DNA of 44,539 nt from Plantago elongata (Eukaryota; Streptophyta; Magnoliopsida; Lamiales; Plantaginaceae): assembly GCA_036897095.1 (NCBI GenBank), contig JAYMSP010000658.1, positions 1 through 44,539 of the forward strand. Direction: 5' to 3'. Positions 1-11,739 of this stretch are shown here, piece after piece. Under the pieces are notes generated by a model. The model did no database searches. It worked only from the letters and a program-made list of their open reading frames with translations, and was not told the DNA's origin. The first letter of the stretch is position 1; the number at the start of each line of letters is the position of its first letter. Both the position numbers and the translations under genes were made by a program.

Positions 1-76
1 TTCTGTAACTCGCAAGTGATCGATCAGTTACAATATTTAGCTTCCTACTTGGAATTTCGAAAGACCAAGGTGAGCT

Positions 77-1292
77 ATCAAAAACGCCTTCTTGCATGGG
101 GAACTTAAGGAGACAATTTATATGCATCAACCTATGGGGTTTCGTGATTCTGCTCATCCAGACAATGTTTGACTACTTCAAAAATCTCTCTATGGACTCA
201 TGCAAGCTCCGCGAGCTTGCTACAAACAATTTGCGAACTATGTGGCAACATTGGGTTTCGTCAATAGCCGCTCGGATAACTCCTTATTTGTTTACTGGAA
301 AGGCAAGGATCAAGCATTTCTCCTGCTATACGTCGATGATATTATCCTTACTACATTCTCCAACTCTCTTCGTTGTTCTATAATGGCACTCCTTGCTTCG
401 GACTTTGCAATGAAGGACCTAGGGCCATTAAATTACTTCCTCGGTATTGCGGTTACTCGTCATAAACATGGGATGTTTTTGTCCCAAAGCAAGTATGCTG
501 AAGAAATTATTGATCGAGCAGGGATGTCTTCCTGTAAACCATCGGCGACACTGGTAGATTCGAATCCCAAAGTCAGACGAGGTGATGGGGCTGCTGTCGA
601 CAATCCAACATAGTATCACAGTCTTGCCGGTGCTCTTTAATACTTGACATTTACTCGACCAGATATCTCATATGTTATCCAACAGATATGTCTTCACATG
701 CATGATCCTCGATATGTTCACATGAATGCACTTAAATGCATCCTCCATTATATCAAGGGAACTCTTGCCCTCGGTTTACACCTTTACTCCTCCCCAAGTT
801 CAACCCTTATCTCGTATACGGATGCTGATTGGGGAGGGTGTCCAGATACTCGACGATCGATCTCTGGTTATTGCGTATTCCTTGGAGATAACCTTATCTC
901 TTGGTCCTCTAAGTGACAACCTACCATGTCACGTTCGAGTGCGGAAGCAGAGTATCGCGGTGTTGCGAATGTAGTTGCCAAATCATGTTGGCTGCGTAAA
1001 TTGCTTCTGGAATTACATTGTCCTGTTTCGAAGGCTACTTTGGTATATTGTGATAACGTGAGTGCAATTTACCTCTCTGGAAATCCAGTTCAACATCAAC
1101 ATACCAAGCATATCAAGATGGATATACATTTTGTTTGAGAACATGTTGCTCGTGGGGATGTTCGTGTACTACATGTTCCGTCAAGATATCAGATTGCAGA
1201 TATTTTCACTAAAGGCCTACCTCAAATTTTGTTTGAAGATTTTCCCTCCAGTCTCAGCGTTCGCCGCCTCCCATTCGACCGCAAGGGTGTGA
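77..1292 (+). pseudogene. Ty1/copia polyprotein remnant (reverse transcriptase to RNase H)
   Basis: One reading frame runs through the whole interval and matches the C-terminal half of a plant Ty1/copia polyprotein. It begins with the block NAFLHGELKET, continues with SLYGLMQAPRACY, and has the reverse transcriptase active-site YVDD at 329-340. RNase H follows (TDADWGG, then SRSSAEAEYR) and ends with the family-typical ADIFTKGLP. It is dead: in-frame stops lie at 170-172, 611-613, 638-640, 914-916 and near 1136. The N-terminal part (gag, protease, integrase) is absent, and the sequence left of about 77 does not read as the expected upstream RT. The frame never shifts, so decay has been by point mutation. 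The 3' end passes directly into an unrelated antisense fragment, so no intact 3' LTR is recognisable. Confidence 0.9.
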
Positions 1293-1307
1293 TAAATTAT
1301 GTGTAAA

Positions 1308-1538
1308 TTATGTGTTTCTACTCCTTGGAACAAAATGGAAAGAAATGGCTTCAAAAGTAGCAGCTAGCTCGCTAATGGCATGAATGTAATCGCCATTAAC
1401 ATCCAGGCAAAGATCTGGAGCTTGAATACGCCGAATAATAGAAGCATGGGTATGAGCCAATTGAATAGCATGGAGAGAAGCAAGTGTTTCCGCAGTAGTT
1501 GGATCTTGAATGTATAGTTCACTCGTTTGCGACTCCAT
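1308..1538 (-). pseudogene. RNase H-like fragment (RVT_3 type, as in plant non-LTR elements)
   Basis: The minus strand stays open for 76 codons and reads like the C-terminal half of the RNase H-like domain that plants carry in LINE-derived proteins. It has an alternating helix/strand pattern, a TAETLASLHAIQLA segment (family: AE..Al..al..A) and ends with FHFVPRSRNT, matching the family's FvpR..N.. ending. It lies antisense to and directly against the copia remnant and stops abruptly at the left junction, so it is an inserted or rearranged fragment. No start context or other domains are visible. The family call rests on motif shape only. Confidence 0.5.
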
Positions 1539-1617
1539 AAAATAGTCTCAGTATTGGAATTTCGTACCACCACTCAATGCCAATCGACAGAGGAGAGAGC
1601 AAGTGACAGATGCGTCA

Positions 1618-1720
1618 AAACTAAAGGCTTACCTATTCCGTGGGGATGTTCGTGTACGCAATCTGATTTCTCCATTTCATTGAGCCGCCTAGAACTTTCT
1701 GAATCATGGACACTTTGAGT
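1618..1720 (+). mobile_element. Second scrap of copia 3' end
   Basis: The words encoding TKGLP and RGDVRV from the first copia remnant (near 1150-1220) recur here, in swapped order, and are followed by a weak copy of the DF-SLS-R segment. This indicates a second, rearranged copy of the same element's 3' coding end. The antisense RNase H fragment separates the two copies. Confidence 0.5.
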
Positions 1721-1739
1721 TGTCTACTCATCTTTCTTC

Positions 1740-2195
1740 ATCACATAAAGTTAATGTCTTCTTTATCTCGTTTAGTCGCCTGAGACCTCGGGGTCCTGGA
1801 GAGTTTGAGATTTTCTATTTTCATCTCAGGGTTAGCTCTTAGAGGAGGGCACAGAAGGAGGTGTGTCATTCCGCCCTGGGTAGAGTGGTCCGAGGTGGAG
1901 AGGGGGGATCATTCCCATATTTCTCATAGTGTTTAAGAATGATTCCGTATTTTTACCGATTACTCCGACTACGAAAGAGGATTGGGTTCGGACCTGCTGG
2001 TTAGAAGGGCCGACATCAGATGCAATTGACCTTAGTCTTGTAGTGGTGGTGCCATAACTTTTCATTCCAAGGGATTCCCACATACGGCGCTAATATGATA
2101 TGGTATAAATCGGGCTAAGGCAAGGTTCGTGGATTAGGTATAATCTAGTCCGTCTTAGTTCACCTTAATTTGTCTAAGGTTCGTCTGGATGAAAA
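1740..2195. other. Unassigned repeat-like DNA
   Basis: I recognise no gene here. A minus-strand frame of 83 codons (1832-2083) has no recognisable motif. The stretch lies between retroelement debris and a minisatellite, so it is probably transposon-derived, but no terminal repeats are visible. Confidence 0.3.
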
Positions 2196-2573
2196 GGCCT
2201 TCGTCAGGAATGAGTAGAGTAGGCCCTCGGGGCAGAGTGGAAAGGCCTTCGTTTGGAGTGAGTAGAGTAGGCCTTCGGAGTAGAGTGGAAAGGGCCTTCA
2301 TCCGGAGTGAGTAGAGTAGGCCTTCGGAGTAGAGTGGAAAAGGCCTTCGTCCGGAGTGAGTAGAGTAGGCCTTCGGAGTAGAGTGGGAGGGGACTTCGTC
2401 CGGAGTGAGTAGAGTAGGCCTTCAAAGTAGAGTGGGAGGGGCCTTCGTCCGGAGTGAATAGAGTAGGCCTTCGGAGTAGAGTGTGAGTGGCCTTCGTCCG
2501 GGGTGAGTAGAGTAGGCCTTCGGAGTAAGTGGAAGGGCCTTCATCCGGAGTGAGTAGAGTAGGCCTCCCTTTA
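2196..2573 (+). repeat. 49-bp minisatellite, 8 copies
   Basis: Eight head-to-tail copies start at about 2196, 2244, 2293, 2342, 2391, 2440, 2489 and 2536, so the period is 49 bp with small variations. Each unit begins GGCCTTCGTCCGGAGTGAG and contains a second GGCCTTCGGAGTAGAGTGG, so the unit is itself a diverged dimer of about 26+23 bp. The long minus-strand open frame over this interval is a by-product of the repeat: 49 is not a multiple of three, so the three frames are cycled and the apparent protein repeats about every 147 bp. Confidence 0.92.
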
Positions 2574-3461
2574 GCTTGACTTGGTCGGGTCCTTCTCTTG
2601 GTGATGGGGCCGTCTCTAGAAACCTGAAACACGGGGAAGGGGTTAGACCCTTTTGGGCCGGTTAGCCTAAGACAAACCGGGCTACGGACTTTACGTGTTT
2701 GGGGTTGGGAGAGCGTAGTCTCAGCCCTCAAAGTCTAGAGAGTATATTTTCGGTTAGTGGTTTCGTACCTTAATGAGGAGTAAATGTCCTCTATTTATAG
2801 TCGAATCTCGTCGGAGCTCGGACTCTGACACGCCGGACCTTGGTCGGCTTGGCAGGATGTTGGCACATGTTGTCGGAGGTTGGAGGCGCGTGGACTCAAT
2901 CCAAAAGATAGTGACAAGTTTGAAGGGCCGTGGTGAGGGCGTTGGAACGCCGGCCCTAGGCATGATGCCGTGGTGGGGGAATGGTAAAGTCGACCCGATA
3001 CTCGTGAAAGCCTATTTCCAAGAGAGGCCGTCATGGGGAAGTGGTGGAGCCGTCCCGTTACTCGTGAAAGCCTATTTCAAAGAGAGGACGGCATGGGGAA
3101 GTGGTGGAGCCGGCCCCCTCACGTGAAATGCACGGATGACGGCCCCGAAACCCTAATGATGCCCCCCACTGTGAGATAGTCACAGGTTCGTCTTCTTTTT
3201 GGTAAGTCGTGATGTATTATAACGACTTTAGGAGGTCGGACTATATTGTTTATATCACTTGTCTGTGAATCCTTTGTGATTGATAATCAGCTCAAACTCG
3301 AACATACGGAAGTCAGAAGTAAGCCCTGATGTTGCAACCTGTAGGATAGTCTCACTCCAAGACATGGAACAATTATAAAAAAATACAAACCCAAACAAAT
3401 TTCACAAGCACATCCAGCAAGAGAAAAGTCATGTGTGCGTAAATATGGTTTGAGGAATTAC
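2574..3461. other. GC-richer repeat-derived DNA with a 60-bp tandem repeat
   Basis: This interval is visibly richer in G and C than its surroundings. Between about 2970 and 3126 a 60-bp unit beginning GAAAGCCTATTTC repeats: full copies start near 3007 and 3067, and a partial, more diverged copy lies just before. No convincing coding sequence is visible. The composition and setting suggest the leader or LTR region of a gypsy-type element, but I see no LTR pair, primer-binding site or polypurine tract. It ends near the truncated edge of the minus-strand pseudogene to its right. Confidence 0.5.
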
Positions 3462-6400
3462 CATTCATTGAACTTCTAAAAGTTGCGCCTATCCACTCAG
3501 CAACACCATCCTCTAGATAGTGAAAGGCTGGTTTTGTCTGATCCAGTTTAACCATCCCGAACCCTAACGGATTAAAACTGCCAAATCTAGCCAAGTTTAC
3601 CAGTACTAGGGCATCGTAATCCCGCTGAATCGCCCTCTCTTCCATTCGGGCACGTCTATTAACTTTACTTATTGGAGAGTCTCTAGTTACTAACACCAGG
3701 TTCCTCCCCCCAACTGCATTACATGGCAAGACAATTTGTTCTGGAGTTGTATCATACATTGGGCCTGACTCTTTCGCGCTCCCACCACTTGGGGATAAGT
3801 ACGTTAGCCGGTTGGGCTCGATAAGGTCAACCCTACTCGACGGGGCCCTCGGTGGAAGACTTGCTGAAGGTACCCATAACACCAATTACTGGGGTCTTAT
3901 CGAATGCTACATCGGTTTTAACTAATCGGCTTGCACAAACAATTACACCACCACTCGATGATGCCACACACTTCCCATCCAGCGTGGATACATACTCAAC
4001 TAGTTGTTGCTCAGAACTTCTAGCGGATCCTATCGCGCTGGCAGAGACTTCCGCAATGTCTAACCCTTCATTCCAGATATCTAACTCTCCCTTTATCCTG
4101 TCCCTTTCAGCCACCAACAACGTCATGCACGTTGTCTGCTCATCCACAACTGTAGCGAGCACAGCGTTATCATCTACCAGCGTGTTGTTCTTCTACAACT
4201 CATCACGGTGCTCAAACTCATATTCCCTTGATTGTGCTTCAATCGCCAATTTCATGTCGGCTTCTTGCTTACACTTACTATCACTTGTTGATTTAGCGGC
4301 CTCCAGATCGGAACCAGCCTCACAAGCTTCTTATTCTCAGCCAACAACTTGACATTTTGTGCCATGGTACGATCCTTCTCAACAAACTTTGTTTGAGAAG
4401 CCGCATCCTCAACTGAAGTCAATTTCCGTAGATTGGCTTCATGGCTCGATTTGAGCATGCTAAGCTCAACCTTGGCATCAACCAAAAGTTTCTCAGTTAC
4501 CACCCTGCTCTCCTCCTAGGCATCACATTTTTCCATAATAGCCTTCGCGGATTGCATATCAACTTGTAATGAATCTATGGTGTTTGACTTATCCCTAACT
4601 AACAGATCGAGAGCCTTTAACTTCTGATACTGCTCACCCACTAGGGTGGTAAAACGACGTGCTTTTTCACGTGCTGAACTGAACTTTTCCAAAAACGCTC
4701 CAAACTTCTGAACTTCCACATTCTTCTCGTCGACCACCTTCCTAAGTTCAAGAACATCTCCCCTGCACCTGTGAAGTTTGGACTCCAATTCATGTATTTG
4801 AGAGTCCTTCAGTTCACACGATTGCTTGAGGCTCGAGATTTCTACACCATATAGGTTGTGACCTGCAACACCGGCCTTGCCAATTGCACATGTTGATTTA
4901 CTCTCATTCATTGTGTGCATACCATTGTCCACGTAGTTGAACTGATGATTACCACATGACATTAGCTCATCTAACGAGAATGACTCCCTACCGAACTTGG
5001 GCAACACAGCCTTTCCAGGTTCATCGAATGGATCACCACTTGTGAAAGTCCATAGAGTAGATTGGGCAGCTGGAGCCACGGCCTGACCACTAGTACCAAC
5101 GCTAATGCCATAACCAGGGGCTCTAACAAGAACTGGCCTTGAATGTGGCCGGCAAACAGGGTTCATAGGAGTCTCAGGGTCCTTGCCATCCAGCAACTTC
5201 GTCTCCCATTTCATGGCCACAAGTCCCTGCTTGCAAGAAGTTCGTGTCAGTCAAACTAATGCTTCAATCAGAAGAAACTAATACATAACAATAGCGTGTT
5301 GCCGTACAAGTTACCTCATTCACTACAATACTATCCCAATTGATCGAGGATGAGTGATCTGCCAGTAGACGGATATCCAACTTACGGAAACAGGGGAACC
5401 TCATGCAACCTGCACGGGGGGTGACAATAGATGTCATTTCGCATAACCAGAACTGCAAATAGTAAAGTTATTTCACTCATACAAACTCATCATAGTGAAC
5501 TTGTCCAAACATTACTCAAAATTATCATGGTAGGGGATTCTTACCTGCAGGAAAATAGAACAACCTGCAATCTTTCTTGTTGTTGCCTTCCTCATCTAAT
5601 CAAGCAGCCCATCCAGCATATAGCCACACGAGTCATACATACATATCTTCTCGAAGTTCTCGAGGTACCTGATCAGCTTCCAGCAGACGGACGAGTTGTT
5701 GTTCGGCAAGAACAACACAGTTAGCAAGAACATGTGGATTAGCCTAGCAACATCTTCAGCCACGTAGGGGGCTGACTCATCTTCAGCAACTTTCCTCTGA
5801 ACAACGTTGAGTATGAGAACCCTTTATAACAAGAAAGAATTTGACTTCCTATCGGGCCAACAGCGATCAAGAAATGCCGATGGCGCAGTCGCACCTCCAG
5901 CAAAATGTATTGGTATAGGGCCATCCCTGACTCCAAAAGTTAGCTCAAAGTCATCCCTCCTCGGACAAATTACAACCCCACCTATATCAAATCCATCAAC
6001 ATTCGAAGCGACTCGTGTGGTTGCTCGCTCCGCCATGGCTGCGATCATTGCATCCGACTTCTTGTAAAAATGTTGCTCTTGCATATCCATCCGCAGTGCT
6101 GCATCAATGAAATACCAGAAAGGTGTCCTGCACAATGCATCCAGGTGTGCCTTACTCAACCCAAGCCAACGTAACTCCGTAATTGCAGATTGAACGTTGC
6201 ATTTGTAGTGGGGGTGAGATCTCACTGCGGATGAATCGTCGGGCAATTGAGCATTAGTTTTGAAGTAAAATAGTTCTGCTCATTGATCCCAGATACCAAA
6301 AAGGTTAAAAGGCTAACTTCTCTTCCTACTCTGGCACTTTCGCCCAACTTTGCCACCCTTACTACTCCGGATCACGGATTATGCTGTCACTACACCAATT

Positions 6401-6894
6401 CCAAATTCACTAGTTAAGAGCAACAATGAAGTATTGCAATGCGACCAAACAAATGATGAAAACACGTAAGATTACCAGCCAGTTCACAAGGAGCAGCAAA
6501 TGATGGTCCAGTAGACTTCAGCCTACGGCTGTCAGCGAAACGTGCATGCTCTGGCCTAGCCTTTACCGATATAATAGTTTTAATTCGTTTACTTCTCCTC
6601 TTGCGCTTATCTGACAGAAAATATACAAGCTCAGCATAAAAAACAAAGGCTCCCCGGACATGACAGTCCTGAAGGCAGAAAGCAAACCTTGAGGGGACTC
6701 GGATTCTGAACTAGTTTCCTTCACCACATCAACCCATCATCCGTGTAATCATCATCTACATTTAACATAGTTGAGCTAAACTAATGTACAAAGAAATACA
6801 ACTACTTGAGTTTGTCAAAACATAGCCCACCTGTAACTTCTACGTTTACTTGTTTGTTACGTTTAATGTCCCTCCTAATGCGCAGCTCCAAAGT
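3462..6894 (-). pseudogene. Broken multi-exon transposon-type gene with plant-mobile/DUF1985-like and coiled-coil regions
   Basis: Five consecutive minus-strand exons join in compatible phase: 6894-6831 (basic), 6610-6476 (basic, KRRSKRIK), 6278-5545, 5452-5315 and 5229-3462. The third and fourth carry a globular region (ELRWLGLSKAHLDAL, PFWYFIDA, FDIGGVVICPRRDDFEL, FGVRDGPI, then ARLIHMF, RYLENFEKI and IAGCSIFLQ/FWLCE across the intron). This resembles the N-terminal domain of plant-mobile or DUF1985 proteins carried by plant transposons. The fifth begins with a linker and then a long coiled coil (about 4200-4900). It is defective: in-frame stops at 5824-5826, 5596-5598, 4516-4518 and 4193-4195, and frame changes near 4325 and 3870. 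A good splice donor closes the last exon at 3462, but no next exon follows. A C-terminal Ulp1-type protease, common in such proteins, is not seen. Exact family uncertain. Confidence 0.6.
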
Positions 6895-7276
6895 CTCATC
6901 AAGTGTGGTGTTGTATATAACATACATGAAAAAACCCCACCAAAACTCAAATTCCCATGTAAAAACAGATGACTACCTTTCGAGAAAGGAACAAAACAAT
7001 TGCACACTTACGCCGCTTATTGCTACCTCGTACAATTTCAACATTGTTGACCGCAATTGGCCCTATCACAATTAATACACAACCACCAGTTAAATACACC
7101 ATTTATTCAAACACACCATTCACAGGCATTGAATTCCCAATCATGAATTCATAATGGGTGTGGGGTGGAGGGGGGTGTGAGTGTGCCAACAATTAAATAC
7201 AACATCGACCAATGATTATCATCAATGAGACTACAATCGGTTATCACTTCCAGAAAAATAAATAACATACTCCAAT

Positions 7277-7730
7277 TTATTGTGTACCCTTGCGCCTAGT
7301 ATGGTATCGACTACTACATGGGCGGCTGGGCGGCTCCGGTTCAATATCCTCTTCCTCTGTCTCCTCTGTTTCTTCTAGGGGTACAAAAAAAATGGTAATC
7401 AAAGAATAGGAGGGCAACATTTACTGGTGTTAGCAGCCATGATTGTGTAGCTAAACCAAACCTGCTGTATCAGATTCTGAAACTTCCGACTCCGCGGAAA
7501 CGCTTTCATCACCTTCAACAATTAGATGGCCGGACTCTTTGTCTTCCAAATCGAAGACAAAAATAGAATGATTAATCCAACAGGGCAACAAGCAAATTAC
7601 ACAAACAACGAGAGGAATGGAATTCAAAAACTATACCTGCAATATGTAACCGGGGGCTTAAGTTGCCGAAAGAGGGTCTCCTGACACGAAGGTGGGTCAG
7701 AATCTCTTGTTCGTCATCTGTATCTACCAT
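7277..7730 (-). CDS. Small acidic protein, three-exon model, 90 aa (hypothetical)
   Basis: Three minus-strand exons, 7730-7637, 7542-7462 and 7374-7277, join with GT-AG borders and matching phases (each join is one base plus two) from ATG to TAA, giving 273 nt and 90 residues. The protein starts MVDTDDEQEILTHLRVRRPS, becomes very rich in Glu and Ser (ESEVSESDTAEETEETEEED), and ends with a basic tail SRYHTRRKGTQ. I recognise no domain. It lies immediately upstream of, and on the same strand as, the broken transposon-type gene, so it may be the N-terminal, low-complexity part of that protein cut off by the TAA, or an independent small ORF. The clean phase agreement of all three exons is the main support. 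No homologue is claimed. Confidence 0.45.
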
Positions 7731-7739
7731 TGTTTTTTT

Positions 7740-8648
7740 ACCCACTATTGTTGATTCTTTCACCCAGAGTTTTTCAACAAACTAGTAAATTTTCAGGCAC
7801 AGTCACAGAAGTCAACAAGTTTTACCCAATAAAGAAGTCCACAGTGAATATAATGATGATGGGCGGGATACGCATGAGGTCAAAAGGCTGTATCCGATGT
7901 GGTCCACACAAAAATCAATTAATGTTGCCTACAAAAAAGGAAGGAGAAGTACTACATGGACACCATAGGGTATGACACCCACAGGCCTACTGAAGTCTAA
8001 ATTTATGTAGCCTTGTACCCATATCCTTATAGAATAAAAATTCAAGTTTTTGAACAAATTTCAGGCCTCATAATCGACTGGAAAAGGAGCCCCTCGGTGG
8101 AGTTTCGATGACATGGTGATGTCACGGCAATGATGATGAATTGATGGATTGATTTGAGCAAAACGTAATTTATTACCTTGCATGAAAGCATGCACAAGAG
8201 GACGATGGAACATGGCTTGGGAATTTCGATCAGAATAGAAGAAATAAACAGGTCTTCGCCATAGAGAAGATGACAAGGGACGACTCCAATTCTTAAGTTG
8301 GGTTTTGGAATTTACAGAATTAACATACATAAATACATCCATACGTACATACATATATATATGAACTCGGGCCTTAAAAGAGTTGAAAATTAGATTGAAA
8401 AATATCACAAGGCCCGATCCATTAAATATAAAATAAAATTATAAATTGAATAAAAAAATATGAATTCTTACGTCTATAATATTGCATCTTCATGTTTGTT
8501 ATCCTTGAAAGACAAATGCATGTCATAATGACATGGTTATATGCGCTCCATCATCCTTGTTTTTGTTTAAAACTTTAAATATCAGAGCACTCACTTTCCG
8601 ATATCATTGTATTTGATTTTGATGTAGTATTACACCCCTCCAACAAAT
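7740..8648. other. Intergenic DNA between transposon-type gene and the tandem array
   Basis: AT-rich DNA with no gene that I can support. A 115-codon minus-strand frame (8061-8408) has no recognisable motif and includes simple ATAC-type repeats at 8320-8365. The promoter of the minus-strand gene should lie at the left end; no clear TATA box was identified. Confidence 0.4.
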
Positions 8649-9175
8649 GGTCGCAAGTTCTATTCCAAGCAGGCGGTTCTTGGACGTTTCAATGATGAAC
8701 ACATTCCGAAAGAGCTGAGCAATGGGAAGAGTAAGAAGGTGAAGGTGGATAAGGTAATCAAATTTTATAACAAACTTCGTTTCAAAATTTCAAATAAAAC
8801 TTGCATACTCTATATTTAATGAAGATTATTGGTATATATCTCAGTTTATATACATGCATATTTACGCACAACAAGTGTGTTGTTCTTGCAGAATTTGCGC
8901 ATTCGAAGTGCAACATAAGTTGGAAGATATTAAAGTCGGTTGAATCATTTCTTGCAAGCTCAACTTAACTATTAATCTATAATAATCACTTATAGGCCAG
9001 TGTTCTAACGAGAGAGATTCTAATGCTTTTCATTATGTGGGAAAGCGCGTATTTGCAATTATACTAATAAAGTAGACCGACATTAACGTCCATTTGTTAT
9101 TATCTTAACATTGTAGGTCAAGATTGAAACCACAAATCCAACAAAAAGAAAGAAGAGAAACGAAGCAAAGACTAG
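8649..9175 (+). pseudogene. Array unit 0 (5'-truncated MBD-like exon A, exon B)
   Basis: Exon A is cut at its 5' side and begins at GRKFYSKQAVLGRFNDEH, the most MBD-like version in the array (the family has GRKF.SK..V). Its end is at the GATAAG|GTAATC donor (8753). Exon B is 9117-9175, one base short, ending ACTAG rather than GACCTG. The sequence left of 8649 no longer matches the other units, so this is the left edge of the array. Confidence 0.65.
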
Positions 9176-9432
9176 GTAATGAACCCTTAGTTACCTCTAT
9201 AAACAATTGTGTCTGCTTCTGCAATTATTCTAGAATGAAAAATTACTTATTTACCTGCTTTAACACTTTTTTTCCAGTTACACAGTGTTTTTTTTTAACG
9301 TAATACTTAATTTCCATGGCTACATGACACTATTTTTCATCCTCCTAGTTTTTGTTTAAACTGAAGTATTGAACGTTTACAGTTGCTTAGATGTATGTTA
9401 ATATTGTTGTTTACTGACCCAAACAATTAATG

Positions 9433-10048
9433 CTTCCCTCCAGTAATAATGACTTTAGAAAATTTACCATGATGGACCATGACCGTCCAAACTATACAAC
9501 CAAAATGAAGGAAAGCCCCGTAAATATGCGGTATGACCGCAAGTTCTATTCCAAGCAGGCAGTTCTTGGATGTCTCATTGGTGAACACTTTCCAAAGGAG
9601 CAGAGCAAGGGGAAGAGTAAGAAGGTGAAGGAAGATAAGGTTATCAAATTTAATAAAAAACTTCATTTCATATTTTCAAATAAAACTTGCATGCCCCTTT
9701 TTTAATAAAGTTTATTGGTATACATCTCAGTTTAAATATATGCATATTTGCTCAAAACAAGTGCATTGTTTTCGCAAAATTTGTGCATTCGAAGTGTAAC
9801 ATAAGTTGGAAGATATTACAATATGTTGAATCGTTTCTTGCAAGCTCAACTTAACTATTAATCTATTATAATTAATTATAGTCCAGGTTCTAGTGCCTTT
9901 CATTATGTGGGGAATAACGTGTATCTGCAGTTACAGTAGTAAAGTAGACCGGCATTAACGTCCATTTGTTATTATCTTAACATTGTAGGTCAAGATTGAA
10001 ACCACAAATCCAACAAAAATAAAGGAGAGAAAAAAAAAAGCAAAGACT
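9433..10048 (+). pseudogene. Array unit 1
   Basis: Exon A runs to the donor at 9639 and its Lys-rich second frame is open (MRYDRKFYSKQAVLGCLIGE). The usual acceptor TGTAG|GTCCCTCC has lost its AG through a small deletion; only a cryptic CTCCAG a few bases on remains. Exon B begins at 9989, but its donor and about 70 bases of the following intron are deleted, which explains the short step (about 814 bp) to unit 2. Confidence 0.6.
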
Positions 10049-10246
10049 ATGAAAAATTACTTATTTTTCTGCGTTAACTATTTTCTCCCAGTTACATTGC
10101 ATTTTTTTATTAGAACGTAATACTTAATTGCCATGGTTACATGACACAAGTTTTCATCGTCCTAGTTTCTGTTTAAACTTAATATTACATGTTTATTATT
10201 TCTTAGATGTATATTAATATTGTTGTTTACTGACCCAACAATATAG

Positions 10247-10863
10247 CTCCCTCCCGTAATAACGACTTTAGAAAATTTATCAGGATGGACCATATGACCG
10301 CCCGAACTACACAACCAAATGAAGGAAAGCCCCATAATGACGCGGTATGAACCCAAGTTCTATTCTAAGCAGGCGGTTCTTGGATGTCTCAATGGTGAAC
10401 ACCTTCACAAAGAGCAGAGCAAGGGGGAGAGTAAGAAGGTGAAGGGGAATAAGGTAATCAAATTTTATAACAAACTTCATTTCAGATTTTCAAATAAAAC
10501 TTGAATTCTTTTTTCTAATGAAGTTCATTGGTATATATCTCAGTTTAAATACATGCATATTTGCCCACAACAAGTGCATTGTTTTTGCAAATTTTGCACA
10601 TTCGAAGTGCAACAAAAGTTAGAAGGTATTAAAGCTTGTTGAATCATTTCTTGCAACCTCAACTAAACTATTAATCTATTATAGGCCATTGTTCTAACAA
10701 AAGAGATTCTAGTACTTTCCATATGTGGGAATAGCACGTATCTGCAATGACATTAATAAAGTAGACCAACATTAACGTCCATTTGTTATTATCCTAACAT
10801 TGTAGGTCAAGATTGAAACCACAAATCCAACAAAAAGAAATGAGAGAAAGGAAGCAAGACCTG
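10247..10863 (+). pseudogene. Array unit 2
   Basis: Exon A 10247-10453 with intact acceptor and donor and an open second frame (MTRYEPKFYSKQAVLGCLNGE). Exon B 10806-10863 follows a normal acceptor, but its donor reads CTG|ATAATG, so the GT is lost. Confidence 0.6.
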
Positions 10864-11119
10864 ATAATGAGCCCTTAGTTACCTCTATAAACAATTGTTT
10901 TTGCTTCTGCAATTATTCTAGAATGAAAAATTACTTATTTTCCTGCTTTAACACTTTTTTTCCAGTTACACAGCGTTTTTTTTAGAACTTAATACTTAAT
11001 TGCAATGGTTACATGACAATATTTTTCATCCTCCTAGTTTTTGTTTAAACTGAAATATTGCACTTTTACAGTTTCTTAGATGTATGTTAATATTGTTGTT
11101 TACTGACCCAACAATGCAG

Positions 11120-11739
11120 GCCTTCCAATAATAATGACTTTAGAAAATTTACCATGATGCACCATAACTATACAACGAAATGAAGGAATGCCTCATAAAG
11201 ATGCGGTACGACCACAAGTTCTATTTCAAGCAGGCAGTTCTTGGATGTCTCAATGGTGAACACCTTCCAAAAGAGCAGAGCAAGGGGAAGAGTAAGAAGG
11301 TGAAGGGGGATAAGGTTATCAAATTTAATAACAAACTTCATTTCATATTTTCAAATAAAACTTACATGCTCCTTTTTTAATGAAGTTTATTGGTATACAT
11401 CTCAGTTTAAATACATGTATATTTGCACAAAATAAGTGCATTGTTTTCGCAAAATTTGTGCATTCGAAGTGCAACATAAGTTGGAAGATATTATAATCTG
11501 TTGAATCATTTCTTGCAAGCTCAACTTGAGTATTAATCTATTATAATCACTTATAGGCCAGTGTTCTAGCAAGAGAGATTCTAGTGCTTTCCATTATATG
11601 GGGAATAACGCATATCTGCAGTTACACTAGTAAAGTAGATCGGCATTAACGTCCATTTGTTATTATCTTAACATTGTAGGTCAAGATTGAAACCACAAAT
11701 CCAAGACAAATAAAGGAGAGAAAGAGAAGCAAAGACCTG
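11120..11739 (+). pseudogene. Array unit 3
   Basis: Exon A 11120-11314 has an ATGCAG acceptor and a GATAAG|GTTATC donor; the second frame is open (MRYDHKFYFKQAVLGCLNGE). Exon B 11680-11739 is a full 60 nt with both splice signals intact. This is among the best preserved units. Confidence 0.6.

Noticed and set aside
2204..2731. 175-codon minus-strand open frame
   Set aside because: It follows the 49-bp minisatellite through all three frames, so the apparent repeat protein is an artefact of period length; no start context or domain.
3852..4352. 166-codon plus-strand open frame
   Set aside because: It is antisense to the coiled-coil part of the minus-strand pseudogene and has no recognisable motif.
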